NCBI GenBank assembly: GCA_025504975.1
Contig: JANUWI010000001.1
Span: forward strand, 4,774,001 to 4,838,000
Origin: Plenodomus lindquistii
Lineage: Eukaryota > Ascomycota > Dothideomycetes > Pleosporales > Leptosphaeriaceae
Direction of reading: 5' to 3'
Length of the DNA: 64,000 nt
Under the pieces are notes generated by a model. It ran no database searches, was not told the origin of the DNA, and worked only from the letters and a program-made list of their open reading frames with translations. The translations under genes were made by a program, and so were the position numbers. Below, piece by piece: positions 42,950 to 54,196 of the stretch (positions within the stretch are counted from its first letter, which is position 1; the number at the start of each line of letters is the position of its first letter).

Positions 42950-44395
42950 CTACTCTTCGCTGACATTTACCGACGCGCCCTCGACTATATCAGTCGCATC
43001 GGCATCCAATTCCCAGTCGAATCGTATCGAGGGTGCATATTCAGATTTCGATGCGAACCGGACATGCTTCCTCACCGGAGGCACACCAGAGACGTAAGCG
43101 AAGTCATACACTAGTGTGTCATGCTCTACACCCGCTACAATGCAGTCTTCAAGTGGATAACGCTCTCGTACCACGTATTCAGACATTTTGGTGATGTCGG
43201 TGACAGCGACGGGTGGAGAAGCGATATTGAGATTAGTGGTGTCTGAGCGGGGCGGGAGCGTTGGCTTTGCGAGCAGTACCAGAGTCTCAGAATCGTAGGG
43301 ATTCCAGGATTCTGACGCGACCGTGGATGTGGAATCGGTCGAGATCCTACGCCCAGGCTGATCATGAGCGGCGATGATGGCTTCATCATCATCCGCGGGC
43401 GACTCTGAAAGCTCAGCGACATCCTGTGTCATCGAATCGGGTACTTTTGAAGCATAGCCATCATGGAAGGAGCTTGTCGCGGTGTTTGACAAGTCGAAAA
43501 AAGACTCTAAGCTGACGCTGCCGGTCCCCGGGACGACGCCAGATGATCCGAACGTGAAGGTTGGCAATGGATTTCCGGATGAAGAGGGCAGGAGCATCGA
43601 GACTTCTGAAGCGCTCGACACTGTCATTTCGTTGCGCCGATGTATTTGGAATCGTGGTATTTTGAGCGGAGAAGCAACTGCGCCGGTAGTGTCACCTGAG
43701 AGGCCTGGAGCGACGTGCTCAGAGGTGAATACCACAGGATTCTCGGCAGTCCAAGCGTTGGAATCAAATGTATCATGTACGAGAGTGAGACTTCTGGAAT
43801 GTCTTCGAAATGTCACCTTCTTGAGGTGCCCTTCTGTGGGCGAAGGGGTCTGCTGCGATGGGAGGCTCGCAAGACCACTCAAGCGGCGCAATGTGGAGCC
43901 ATCTTCAAAGTGACAAGCTTGAAAGTTCTTTGGAGTAGAGTGAGTATTCTGTGCATCAGACCAAACATGAGAACCAGGGAAGTTGGAAAGCACCGTCGGC
44001 TTGTTCAAGTTGACCATACTTACATCTTCATCCGGCGTATTCAAAGTCTTCACGAATGGTTGGACAAACCCAGATGGATTGAGGTAATTCCCATTCGCTT
44101 GCAGAGGGTATACCAAGGATAGAGCTGGAGGAGAGTATATTGAACAGTTGGTACAATCATCAACAACGTGTCCGTCAAAGCCGCCTATGCGTGCGGCTGC
44201 AGGGTTATATGCAGGAGATGACTGACGCTGTATGTCCATGGGCACTTCGAGAGAGATGGTTGATAACAATCGGTTTGCCGAGCTTGCTGGCAAATTTGTA
44301 GAAGCTGGTGTCGATGCCGAGGGAGGGGAGTGGCGATTGCGTGCGCGCGAGGCCAGTCCCGACTTCGAGGCGTCATGAGATTTGGGCTCAGACAT
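42950..44395 (-). CDS. Hypothetical Ser/Thr-rich protein
   Basis: Unrecognised protein of up to 481 residues from MSEPKSHD. An upstream in-frame start 53 codons earlier exists but that part is rich in Leu, Phe and Cys and unlike the rest. The body is Ser/Thr/Pro-rich with patches such as LKKVTFRRHSRSLTLVHD, SLESFFDLSNTATSSFHDGY and WNPYDSETLVLLAKPTLPPR, and a more ordered end with MSEYVVRERYPLEDCIVAG and RKHVRFASKSEYAPS. A good donor (GTAAGT at 44023) and acceptor (GCACAG at 43949) bound a 75-base stretch without stops, so an in-frame intron may remove 25 residues. A further 3' exon may exist. Confidence 0.5.
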   Translation of the reverse strand: MSEPKSHDASKSGLASRARNRHSPPSASTPASTNLPASSANRLLSTISLEVPMDIQRQSSPAYNPAAARIGGFDGHVVDDCTNCSIYSPPALSLVYPLQANGNYLNPSGFVQPFVKTLNTPDEDVSMVNLNKPTVLSNFPGSHVWSDAQNTHSTPKNFQACHFEDGSTLRRLSGLASLPSQQTPSPTEGHLKKVTFRRHSRSLTLVHDTFDSNAWTAENPVVFTSEHVAPGLSGDTTGAVASPLKIPRFQIHRRNEMTVSSASEVSMLLPSSSGNPLPTFTFGSSGVVPGTGSVSLESFFDLSNTATSSFHDGYASKVPDSMTQDVAELSESPADDDEAIIAAHDQPGRRISTDSTSTVASESWNPYDSETLVLLAKPTLPPRSDTTNLNIASPPVAVTDITKMSEYVVRERYPLEDCIVAGVEHDTLVYDFAYVSGVPPVRKHVRFASKSEYAPSIRFDWELDADATDIVEGASVNVSEE

Positions 44396-44832
44396 TGTAA
44401 GAGAGTGGCAGAATTGATAGCAAGCGGAAGATTCTTTGTTAAGAGGATTAGGCAGGATAGTGCATGGGAAGGTAATCTGAGGCGCGTAAAGGTTAGGGTA
44501 CCAGAGGGCGTTTAAGGTAAACAGTGCGCAGTTCGCCCCAGTGACTGCAAACAATTTTCCAGTCAGCCATAGTGCGGTGAAAGTGATAAATACATCAGGT
44601 TCAGTAAGTTACTGCCTACATCTTGTCTGTGCACGATCTCTGAGCATTGGAGTGCAAGAGACACCAACGCGAAGGCTGCTCCTCGTAGCTTATAACCATT
44701 CTCATACTCTTCCCAAGGCTCCACATTCGCCCTCAACTATCAGCGACGACATTTAGCTACTCAACAGGCCCAACAAAGCTGCAGAAACTCACAGGACAGG
44801 GCATTGTCGAAATCTCGTTACGCGTCAACGAC
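44396..44832. promoter_or_regulatory. Divergent region between two hypothetical genes
   Basis: A 437-base gap between divergent starts. No motif claimed. Confidence 0.35.
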
Positions 44833-46143
44833 ATGCAGTCTCACACCGGGACCCTTGCGGTCCTCGAAGGTCGCTATGAGCTGTCCACTCGTCAATCTGG
44901 TCAACTATTTGATAGTAATGGTTCCACTCTCGTCATCAACCACGCAACTCTCGCCGGTGTTCACCAAGAACCTAGTACAAACTCACAATCATCGGCATCT
45001 AGTGCTGAGAACGGGGACCTGAACATCTTTCAGCGGAACAACATTATGTCTATGGAGGTTGCGGAGGTGATGAATCTGCCCACGGAGGTGCACGACGGCT
45101 CATCTTTGTCGACTCACAGTGTCGAGCAGCATCCCAGGAACAAATACCCATACGACTCATTCGATTCGCTGCTTCATCGAGAACGTCTGGAATCATTGGG
45201 TGCTACCTTCTCTGATGACGATGAGTTGCTCACATACGGTATTCCGTCTTCTCCATCCGACTTTGAGGACATGATACGTTACCTCGGACCGCGCTACGAC
45301 GCTGGGTGGATGTCATCGCGTAGGGCTGATAATTCTACATCTGACAGCCACATGTGGCCCGACCTGCGCGTCTTGAAAAAGGTACTCCTCAACGAGGGCG
45401 TCTTCTTTAATGCTGATCATGAGCACATCGTATGTGAGGATTCAAGCCCGAAGGTCCTCCTGCTCGCAGTCGTCTACGGATTCATCTATCAGCAATGGCT
45501 TGAATTCATGGGAGCCGTTCTCCATGAAGACAGCCAGGGTGGTATGCAAGATGCGTCACCCGCAGTCTCCACTGCAAACAACCCAGAAATTGAAAACGGT
45601 ATGACGTCCACTGTTACCGAAGAAGTACCAGATGAATTCCTTCAATACATGGCGCAGAACCAAATTGAAGTTGTACCGCGTAATCTTGGATGGCGCTTCA
45701 GCGACGGAGAGTCATCGGTGCCTGGTTGGGCCGAAGCTCAGCCTCTACTGTTCCGCATCACTCGTGACAGCAACTCGGCTAGCATTTGGAATGCCGACGC
45801 ACCTGAGCTACTCAATGTGGACATGAACATTCAACCTACATTGCAAGGAGTCTCAGCCCGCGAGCTCCCTGCCATCCCCAAAACTGAGACAGTCTCGCGT
45901 GGTTCGTCCAAGCTGCATAACCAGAAGGAGGTCTCATTCGAGGATGCGCGCGTCATGAACACTCAGGGTGACATGCCAGAGAGTACACTGAACGCATTGG
46001 AGGTTTCTTTTCCTGACGTAGAGCCTATAGATTTGCCCGTTACAGATGTCGCTCATGAGGTAAAGAAACAGAGCCGGGTTCGCGAACTCGTCTGCAAGGC
46101 TTTTGTGAAGGGGGCGCTGCAAGCGCTTCCGCATCACTTCTAG
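44833..46143 (+). CDS. Hypothetical protein, 436 residues
   Basis: Unrecognised single-exon frame. The N-terminus (SHTGTLAVLEGRYELSTRQS) and the stretch ERLESLGATFSDDDELLTYG to MWPDLRVLKKVLLNEGVFFN look partly folded; KVLLLAVVYGFIYQQWLEFMG is a hydrophobic helix too polar at its end to be a sure membrane segment. The second half is acidic and Ser/Pro-rich, ending in a basic helix RVRELVCKAFVKGALQALPHHF. No relatives recognised. The length without stops and even codon use support coding. Confidence 0.55.
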   Translation: MQSHTGTLAVLEGRYELSTRQSGQLFDSNGSTLVINHATLAGVHQEPSTNSQSSASSAENGDLNIFQRNNIMSMEVAEVMNLPTEVHDGSSLSTHSVEQHPRNKYPYDSFDSLLHRERLESLGATFSDDDELLTYGIPSSPSDFEDMIRYLGPRYDAGWMSSRRADNSTSDSHMWPDLRVLKKVLLNEGVFFNADHEHIVCEDSSPKVLLLAVVYGFIYQQWLEFMGAVLHEDSQGGMQDASPAVSTANNPEIENGMTSTVTEEVPDEFLQYMAQNQIEVVPRNLGWRFSDGESSVPGWAEAQPLLFRITRDSNSASIWNADAPELLNVDMNIQPTLQGVSARELPAIPKTETVSRGSSKLHNQKEVSFEDARVMNTQGDMPESTLNALEVSFPDVEPIDLPVTDVAHEVKKQSRVRELVCKAFVKGALQALPHHF

Positions 46144-46676
46144 GTCAACGTTTCGGACTCACGGACTTGATATGTAGCGCTTTGTCGTAACATATGCTGG
46201 ACGAGATGTGGTGGTACCTCACTGCGGCAAATTGGCGACTGAGGAATCTGTACATTGGGTTTGGACATTTGATCTTTCTTAGGGCGATTGCGACACATCA
46301 GTCAGCTATTGAGCTAGATAGAAGTCATCGCCTTATTACACGGATGAAACTGAGTTGCGTATGATGTTAATACCATTCTAATAAGTGGCTTGAGATGAAA
46401 GACACTCACCATACTGACATGGTGACCATTCTCTGAATAGTGATCAGGACCATGCTCCACAGCAAACGAGTGATGATCGCGTGCATGAGAGCGCACCCCA
46501 TTCACAACTCCACGAATCCTGAATGAGGCCGTGCACGGTCGATGTTCGCTACTCAAAACCCCGGTAGCGATGACTACTCAACTTGTTCTCCCACCACTAC
46601 TCGAGCACGCTCACATCAACTTGACCCTACCACCTCCGCTTGACTACCCTCACATCAAAGTAACCACACCAACACG
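46144..46676. other. Intergenic
   Basis: No gene recognised in about 530 bases. Confidence 0.45.
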
Positions 46677-47438
46677 ATGACGCCATTAATCAGGACGTTT
46701 TCGTTCCGAACGGCAGAATCCTTCCTCTCTCTTCGCCAACCGCAACATCCCAGTCTAGAAGAGATTGCCAACGACCCCACATCTGACCGAAGAGCTTAGC
46801 GGGATAGGACTCTGGTTGCGACGGAGTTCAGCGCTGTCACACGATCGTGAGGTGGCATATGCTCAGGTCACACAAGCATCAGAGGCGTCCGCAAGGCGTG
46901 CCACAATAAGCCTGAAAGAATGCGTTGGTATGTTCAAGAGCTGCAAGAAAAAAGGTTTAGTCTGATAGGCCTGAATTGGGATTCCGGAAGCTAACGTACT
47001 ACAGACATCCACTGAGGCATCTCCCACTCCGAAGGCGCAAGGAGACGGCCAACTAGCGTTAAACACAGGACACGCCAACAAGTCAAAGCCAGCGCTCAAC
47101 AGGCCATACGCGAGGATAGAGTGTCGAAGATGGTTGGAGAGGCGTCGAAAAATCTGAGGGTCCCCAGGTTTTCCAACTCAACCCACATCATCGTGGAACA
47201 TTCACCCGTTGCAACATCACCGTCGGGTCAGCGAGTGACGAATGAAAAGTACCACTGTCAGGGTGAGCGTCAGCCATCAAAGAGCCCGGAAATTGGCCAT
47301 CAGCACCTAGACTGGGATGAGCAAAAGAAGGTGAACTACGAGAAAAACAGCGGGGTGGGCGTATCACCCAAATCGAATGAGGGAGAGCCAGCGGCTGGAC
47401 GAACATTTCATAGGTGGAAGCGCAACGTGCAAGAATGA
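46677..47438 (+). CDS. Candidate multi-exon hypothetical gene (tentative)
   Basis: A tentative model. An ATG at 46677 opens MTPLIRTFSFRTAESFLSL; a 55-base intron (GTCTAG donor, CTGAC branch, ATAG acceptor) would lead to WLRRSSALSHDREVAYAQ and a helix ending SLKECV; a second intron starts at 46928 (GTATGT) with acceptor CTACAG at 47004. Using that acceptor gives a TGA at 47013; using the GAG at 47016 instead keeps a long basic and polar frame open to 47438 (ARRRPTSVKHRTRQQVKASA and on). Either a short gene, a longer one with an unusual acceptor, or a gene broken by a TGA. Function unknown. Confidence 0.3.
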
Positions 47439-48075
47439 TTGAACCGATCTCCAAGGTGTTCACAGGTCCACAGTCGATCTTGATGGTCATGCGTCAACAA
47501 GTGCAGCACGTGTATGTAAGGCTTAATGTAAGTGTACGGATATAGTGACAAGCCATTATTCCCGACGGCCTTCACGAAATCGGTTCTTATTATTTCTAGC
47601 GGTGACGTAGTTATAGGATGACTCGTTCTGTCAAGCGATAAACGAAACGTTTGTAGCTAGCTTTCTCTGACATATGTTTGTAGTCCGGTGAGGCGTTCGG
47701 GCGTCTATTACAGCAAGTCGTATATGCGAAAATGAGGATGACACGACTTGGGCAGAGATCGAGCATACTGCTACAGAGAGGCAAGGCAGCTAAAGAGTAA
47801 GGTTTGTTCCACTCAGCTAAGAGACGTGACGCACCAAACGACGTTGCAAGTACCATGGTTTGCTCGCTGCGTTTGTCTGCACACTGTCTCAAGTGCTCAC
47901 ATAACCCGGCTAACCCAACGCACGCTTTGACTGTGGGCGCTTCATAATCTATCTTTCCCATTATCCTGGAGACTAGGTTGCAGTGGAAGCATAGCTAGAA
48001 CAGCTAGGTCGTTTCTACACACCGGTTCATCGAAGTATACCATTATTCTGCGTAAAACATCCTACAGTCTAAGTA
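47439..48075. other. Intergenic
   Basis: Nothing recognised in about 640 bases. Confidence 0.45.
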
Positions 48076-48900
48076 ATGATGATGCAAAAGACACAAATGG
48101 ACGACTGGACCGCCGAGACTGGTCTGAAATCGGCTTCCTCTATCGAGTATAGCGATAGTCGTTCAGCCGTGGAACCAAGGCAAGGTATTAGTCAAGTACA
48201 GCAATCTCCATGGCCGCAGAAACGAAGAGCTCCTACTGGACACGAGTCCCAATCGCGCTCCGATCAGCCACTTGGCATATCTTTCTGCGGCAGCCTAGAG
48301 CCTAGAGGGTCCTCGGATGAAGACGTATTGCTCGGGCGATCAACGAATTCTACTCATGTCAAGAGTCGTGACGAAAGAGAGATGCCACACGGCCACATCA
48401 CCGCGGAGGCACAAACATTTGAGTCCTCTCCGTGGTACAGCCCGCCCATTAGGCCTTCGAACACTGAAAAGTATGTTTCTGGACAAACAGTGCCGAGGAA
48501 CTCGAAAAAGCAAAGGACGGTGTTGTCGTCCGAGTCTACAGGACGTCAGTCCAGTGGCAAAAACGCATGTTCAATGGAGGTGCTGCGCCAACGCCATGCA
48601 ACTCTTGAGATATCGACTGGTAAACGAGGTGGTACGATTCAGGATGGATCACGACAGGAGTCTTTGGGGCTAGCGCGCGGCAAATGCACGACGGAGTGGG
48701 GCGACAGACTACCAGTTCATGAAGCCCAATCGCAAGCAATTCTGTCCTCTGATGGAGCTGTATCTAGTGACGGCGGTCGTCAAAAAGGTTACTGTGACGG
48801 CAAGTATGTTACAAGTCTTGTAGTCTCGGAGCAGCCTGCAGAAACGCCGCGGAAGCACAATGTGCCGAAGCGTCTCTTCCGCAGGTCAATATACCCGTAG
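48076..48900 (+). CDS. Hypothetical disordered protein, 274 residues
   Basis: Unrecognised single-exon frame, rich in Ser, Arg, Gly and Gln with very few hydrophobic residues, so likely disordered. Short pieces worth noting are SPWPQKRRAPTGHESQSRS, ESSPWYSPPIRPSNTEKY (a repeated S-S/Q-PW element) and a basic end HNVPKRLFRRSIYP. No domain recognised. Lack of introns and of conserved blocks leaves coding status uncertain. Confidence 0.45.
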   Translation: MMMQKTQMDDWTAETGLKSASSIEYSDSRSAVEPRQGISQVQQSPWPQKRRAPTGHESQSRSDQPLGISFCGSLEPRGSSDEDVLLGRSTNSTHVKSRDEREMPHGHITAEAQTFESSPWYSPPIRPSNTEKYVSGQTVPRNSKKQRTVLSSESTGRQSSGKNACSMEVLRQRHATLEISTGKRGGTIQDGSRQESLGLARGKCTTEWGDRLPVHEAQSQAILSSDGAVSSDGGRQKGYCDGKYVTSLVVSEQPAETPRKHNVPKRLFRRSIYP

Positions 48901-49292
48901 ATTGGTAAGATCTTCCAACATACTTGGAGATATGAGAGGAGTGTGACGTCCAGTGCATAGTAGCATCGGTGTACCATTCAATGGCAGATGCCTGGAGAGG
49001 CTTGCAGTAAGGAATTTGTCGGCTGGGTATTCCAAATTAGCAAGGATGCGAGGATCTGTGTATGTACCTTGAAGAGCTCTCGGGTATGGCATCCGCTACA
49101 CATACTTCATGTCTTCGAGTAGGACCACACATGAGTCTAGGCCAAGTCAGTCTCCTCGCAGATGTCCGCATTACTCTGTATGCAGTATCGTGCGATACTC
49201 GGGCGTTCAATCCGTGCGACAGTAATATACAGCCCGGGTGCAGCATCCGAAGTCAACGTGACGTTCTCTGGTAGCATTACTCCCACGAATGT
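48901..49292. other. Intergenic
   Basis: Nothing recognised. Confidence 0.4.
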
Positions 49293-49947
49293 TCATACGC
49301 TAGAGGACTGATGGCTTCTCGTTTCAGTGAGAAGTAGCTCGTGATTCTGAGTAGGTACCCCAGATCCTGAGAGTAGTACTGAATCGCATTCCAGTGACTT
49401 TCCTGGTTGAGAGTCGCCAAGCACAATATGGACCCCTCTTGACCCTGCTCTGATCAGCCCTTGAGTTGTAGTTCTCAAAAGCGACAAGTGTATGTACTTG
49501 AAACCTGTCGCGCTCATGTTGTTGAAGTCAATTAAAGTCTCATGGGCGATTGCTCTCCTAACACGCACCTGTAATCAGTATATTGCTAATATGGCAGGGT
49601 TGGCAACAGCCATGAAAGCACTGAGGACATCGGAATTGGCATCCCGCATTGCATGAGATTTCGAGCACGTCCGCGCGGTAATCGTCGTACCACACGCGCA
49701 TGGCGGCTACCGTAGGAGTTGCGTCGAGCTCATGGTGCGCTTGAATGTTGATCCACTCGGAAAGATTCCCACTTCCGATCGCTCGCTGGAATGTCCAGTA
49801 AGTCTGTAGCACCTCACTTGGGTCGCCGCGGAGCCTAGTGATCGAGAGGTAGGGAAAGGGGCATTGTGATAGAAGTAGGGTGGTGAGCCAGGATGCGCGG
49901 CAGCGGTAAGCGTGGTACGTGCGGCGCCTATGCATGCATGGGGCCAT
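49293..49947 (-). CDS. Candidate two-exon hypothetical gene (tentative)
   Basis: Two protein-like minus-strand frames lie end to end: one from 49947 with SWLTTLLLSQCPFPYLSITRL and EWINIQAHHELDATPTVAAM, and one ending at 49293 with VRRAIAHETLIDFNNMSATG and ending SHQSSSV. Their frames differ by one; a 100-base intron (donor GTGCTC, acceptor ATTACAG at 49569) would restore continuity, though the donor is weak. No family recognised. The opposite strand partly overlaps the leader of the gene at 50297. Confidence 0.28.
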
Positions 49948-50296
49948 TCCGTACCGGTATCAGGTGCGCCACCTAGAGTTAGCGCAAGTCGTGTCTATCT
50001 TCTCTCGGTACCACCATACCTATTGACCTCGCAGACCTCCTTATCAGTCGCAATGACAGGCTGTGCGACGAAACAGATTGAGAATATGACTTGGTCCCGG
50101 AACTCACAGCTGTTCAGCCAGTCAGCTCGTAGTTGGGCTGCAGCGAGGCTTCACTTGCAGACTTGCCTGCTCAAACAGCGCGTCTTGCGGGAGAGACGCC
50201 GCTGCCTAAAAAGGGATGAGTGCCCTCTTCAAGCACCTCTCATATCATCCCGGATAGTACTCCGTACACTTACAGACTACCCACCGTACATAAACG
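49948..50296. other. Intergenic, upstream of transcription-factor-like gene
   Basis: About 350 bases before the start at 50297; no motif claimed. Confidence 0.4.
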
Positions 50297-52402
50297 ATGA
50301 CTGTAATCAAGAGTAGGTATCACTGGCAACGACAAGGTGCTCACTAACGCTCTAAAGAGAAACATCATACGAAACCGAAATCGAAACCGAAGTTGAAGCC
50401 AAGGATACTTCGTAACGTCGACCGTACTGGGCATAGATCACTCATTTGGTTGACCGGAAATACTCCTTCGTTCTGTAAGTTTGAATCCCCCGTACACGAG
50501 TCATCATCAAGCATCACTCTGATGGTGTTACAGTCAAGGGAGCAGTCGCAAACAAAATTGTGCGATCCAAGGCGACAAAATTTACCAGGAGCGAGGCTAG
50601 GGACTATGGTAAGGGCAAGTCAAGTCACAGTACTTCTAGTAATGCTTCTGGTGGAGCTAAACGAGAAAATGGGAAGAATGGCAAGGCCACTGTCAAGACA
50701 AAGGAAGAAGATTTCGATTGTTTCTCTTCCTTTGATAGCCAAGTGCTCACTCCTGCTGAACCGACTGACGGCCACTCTTATGCTCAGACATGGCAGTTGT
50801 GGGCTGATGCATCATCGGTCAAAGACGATAGGCGGCACATCGAATACCGGGTCAGCAATATTTCCGTAGCGATTACACCTAGCTACGGCATGTACAACAG
50901 TAATCTATCATGCCGGAAACCGACAGGCCAGACGCACGGCCATGGTGACGATCTTGATAGTGAAGAAGTCAAGATGAGATCATTGGTAACACACCCCGCC
51001 AGATGCTCAGGCATTGGTGAATACCTTCCTCCATCGGAAATACTGCCGCGAGTTGACGATCCTCTCCGTGACTCAGCTGTTCTCAATCGTGTGGGTAAGT
51101 ATCGCTATTGTACAACAGGCCCACGCTCCCACTACTAACAAGGATAAATAGTTTTGCATGATTTTTTTACGAATTCCGTGATGCAAACATGGATACCAGG
51201 GTTCTTAAGAGACCCACGCCTAGCTCTCAGCTCGACGCTCATCGCATCGGGATGGCTCGACATGCGCGACGGACTATTCAAAGAAAGCGACAGAACCGTC
51301 CGAGTGAGATCAGAGGTCTATGAAATGACTTTAAAACATATGGACGATGCAAAAATGGAACTCCGGGACGATTCAATCATGGTTACTCTCTACCTGCTCA
51401 TCGGCGAAACGTGGAATCTTGACGAGATACACTTAAAAATACACCAGAACGCAATTGCTGGTTTCGTGCAACACCGCGGTGGAATGCGATATGCTAATGA
51501 CGCGACCATACTCGAGATTGCTGCAGTGTAAGGATAGTTTCTGGTCCCATTACAAACGATATACTGATCAAAAAAGATGTTGTTACCACACCGATCTTCT
51601 TTGCGATACGGAACCTGACTCCGTGTTCAAAAGATGGGAGCAACTCCAGAATTGGCCTGATCACACTCATGCATCAACCGAGTCACCACTCTTGGGGCAA
51701 AGCACTACTTTCAGAGAGTCAGGGCCTCTCGAGCCTCTCGATCAACTCCTTCGCGACCTGAGAGCTCTGGGAGATCTCTTCATACGTCACGCACCGGTTA
51801 TATGCGATGTCAGCCAAGACAAATTCAGAGACACAGCTCGCATGAGCTCCACCTCCTTCTGCTTCGATGCGCAGACGATCGCGATTGTCGAACGGCTCGT
51901 CAATCTACCATCTGCCTCTCAACCAGGGCATGTGTCTACGAACAACTGGATATACGAAAGTTGTCGCATCGCTGCTTTGATATGTGCAGCCGCGATGCAA
52001 TTACATATCCCTTTCTCTGAAGCTGCGGATCCGGCACGCAACATGCTCTACGCCAGATCTGTAGGTCGTGATGCTCGAAACCCGGCATCATCGTTGAGCA
52101 TCCTCCTGTTCCAGGCCCTGAACAAGACGGACACCGCGAGCACTTGGGGCGATCAGGCTGTTGTTCTCTATTGGGTTTGCATCGTTGGAGCAATGTCCGC
52201 TCGTACGAGGGCAATGGAACAAGGGACTTGCACATTTTACGACATTCGGGTACGGAAATGCCTCAGTATGCACGCCGCTCGCGTACTGGTAATACTGGTA
52301 TTCCAACATTCCATGTCGATGAAAGCAGTGGTCACAAAGCTGGCCAAGGTGCGGCGCTTGGTTTCCCCAAGGAGACGGAGAACTCCTATAAGATTTCCCT
52401 AG
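50297..52402 (+). CDS. Fungal transcription-factor-like protein without zinc finger, five exons
   Basis: Exons 50297-50312, 50358-50474, 50534-51094, 51152-51527 and 51577-52402 give about 631 residues; every join keeps phase. Introns are 45, 59, 57 and 49 bases; the last (GTAAGG at 51528 to AAAAAAG at 51576) is what removes an apparent frameshift and a stop. The N-terminus is a basic run (KHHTKPKSKPKLKPRILRN) then FFKGAVANKIVRSKATKFTR. The C-terminal half has the helical look of fungal-specific transcription factor domains: LHDFFTNSVMQTWIPGF, HQNAIAGFVQHRGGMRYAND, VVLYWVCIVGAMSAR. No Zn2Cys6 cluster is present. It resembles the tachykinin-family group of fungal regulators-like proteins; that assignment is from memory of pattern and is moderate. 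Confidence 0.6.
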
Positions 52403-54196
52403 CTTTCAGACCTTAAATTGTATAACATGCCGCGGAAATACATAAAAAGTCAATATAATAGTCGTCCACCCACATTTTGCACATGTTCAGGAATGATACC
52501 TGGAAATAGCACGACAGGACCGAGCACACTTCATGTACATTGTCCTCATAGACAGTGTACGCGCACCCTCCGTCTCGAAGTCGCCTCAGATGTATATGAC
52601 ATGAAACACCGTCTAGCAGCGGGGCCATACTTTGCGGCTCACTGGGCGCTAGATCGCGGTTACACAGCCTACGCCCAGGCCTAGGTCAACACATATGCTG
52701 CACGGGCCGCCTAGGTGTACAGATGACTTCGAAGGTGTCAGAGCACCGTTGTACCTTTGGACTGGAAGCTACATGAGTTCTACATACACAGTACTAGCAA
52801 TAAGAGCAATACGGTCACAATACTGGTTCCCAAGGACACTACCTCAAGCATCTCGACTCAGGACAGTTCATGTGATCTCGGAGCTCGGGATTGTCAAAAT
52901 TGCTACATCGAGTTAGACCAAGAGAAGCCCCATCCCCCAGCCATCGATACGCGTCCTAGTGATCACTCCACTCCCACAGTCTTGCAACAATGTGAGTACC
53001 TTACTTCATGAAACGCCAGCCATCTTGAATATACCACGAGATCGTCAACCTCATTTCCGCGTCTTTTGGCGCGGGCCTTGACTTCATTGAATGAGAGCAC
53101 GGACTGAACATCGTTCCGGCGCCTCGGCTTTGCGGCGCTCCGGTGTTCCCGCTCAATTGACACCTTTTTTGCGTACACTTCTCGCAGGGCTCACTCCGCT
53201 CGTTCAGGGAACGGCCTTTTAATGGGACCTTCAGGGCCGTCGGGCCCCGCCCCTGTGTGTCACCAGCCCGAAAGTTGCTAAATCTGACAACGTCCCAATG
53301 GTTTCATTGTCCAAGGTTCTGACATCAGCTCCATATCAGTCATGAGCGTGGCAAAGTAGGCTGGTCGGTCCCTTTCCCTCTTTCTATGTCTTCTGGACGG
53401 GCCGGAATGACTTGTGAGAGCATTCTGGATCCTCGCCGACCAGTTGCAAAGTGTGCGATGCCATTTTGCAGAAGATTATCAGTAAGCTTTTCGTCCGATG
53501 GGGCGGCAAGGCTTGATGATCAATCCGCTCCACCCCAGAACGATCTAGTCACAACTCACGATGTTTTTCTCTGCATCAGGCAGGAAGATGCACACAAGGA
53601 TTGCAGAATTCGGATGACACATGGCGGTAATGATCGTCGCGATCACAAGATGTGCCCCTGCTCCGACAATGCGCATTATTGCGATGTGAGCAATAGGGCT
53701 GAGTGAGATGACCGATACTCGCTTGCGATAGACATCCAGTAACTAGAACAAGCTATCTCAAAGTCAACCCCCAATAGGAAAGCATTTTCGAGGGCGGCAG
53801 CATTATGTTTTGTCAGATCCTGTCTTACGCTGCAGTTCAAAGATGAGCAGAGACTGCCATAGCTTCGTTGTCTGGCCGAATGACCAGCCACCGCGCCAAA
53901 GGCTACGACGAATGACCGCTACTTGCGTGGTCACAGTGCGTCTCACGCAGCGGCTATCCAGCTCGTCCGAAAGCGCGAACCAGCACATGGGAACTGCGAC
54001 AGGCTACAGCGCCTTCCCTGTTTTCCGATTCGCCGAGGTCGACGACCAAAGTGTAACATTTTTCGGAAGCGACAGGGGTCCTCTGACAACAAGCGACGGA
54101 TACTATAAAGGTATACATGGCCCACCGAGACCAACGATCCACACATAAGCTATCATCGCAGTCACTGTTGTAGTCGGCTTCTCCTTCGTTACAACC
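52403..54196. other. Long intergenic region, possible element remnant
   Basis: A 1.8 kb gap with no convincing gene. Around 53150-53290 there is a local GC-rich stretch with an inverted repeat ACGGCC...GGCCGT (53210-53242) and a TCGGGCCCCG near-palindrome, unlike the flanks. It could be a mobile-element end or just a structured spacer. Confidence 0.35.

Noticed and set aside
51528..51576. Apparent frameshift in the transcription-factor-like gene
   Set aside because: A 49-base intron with GTAAGG donor, TACTGAT branch and AAG acceptor restores the frame exactly.
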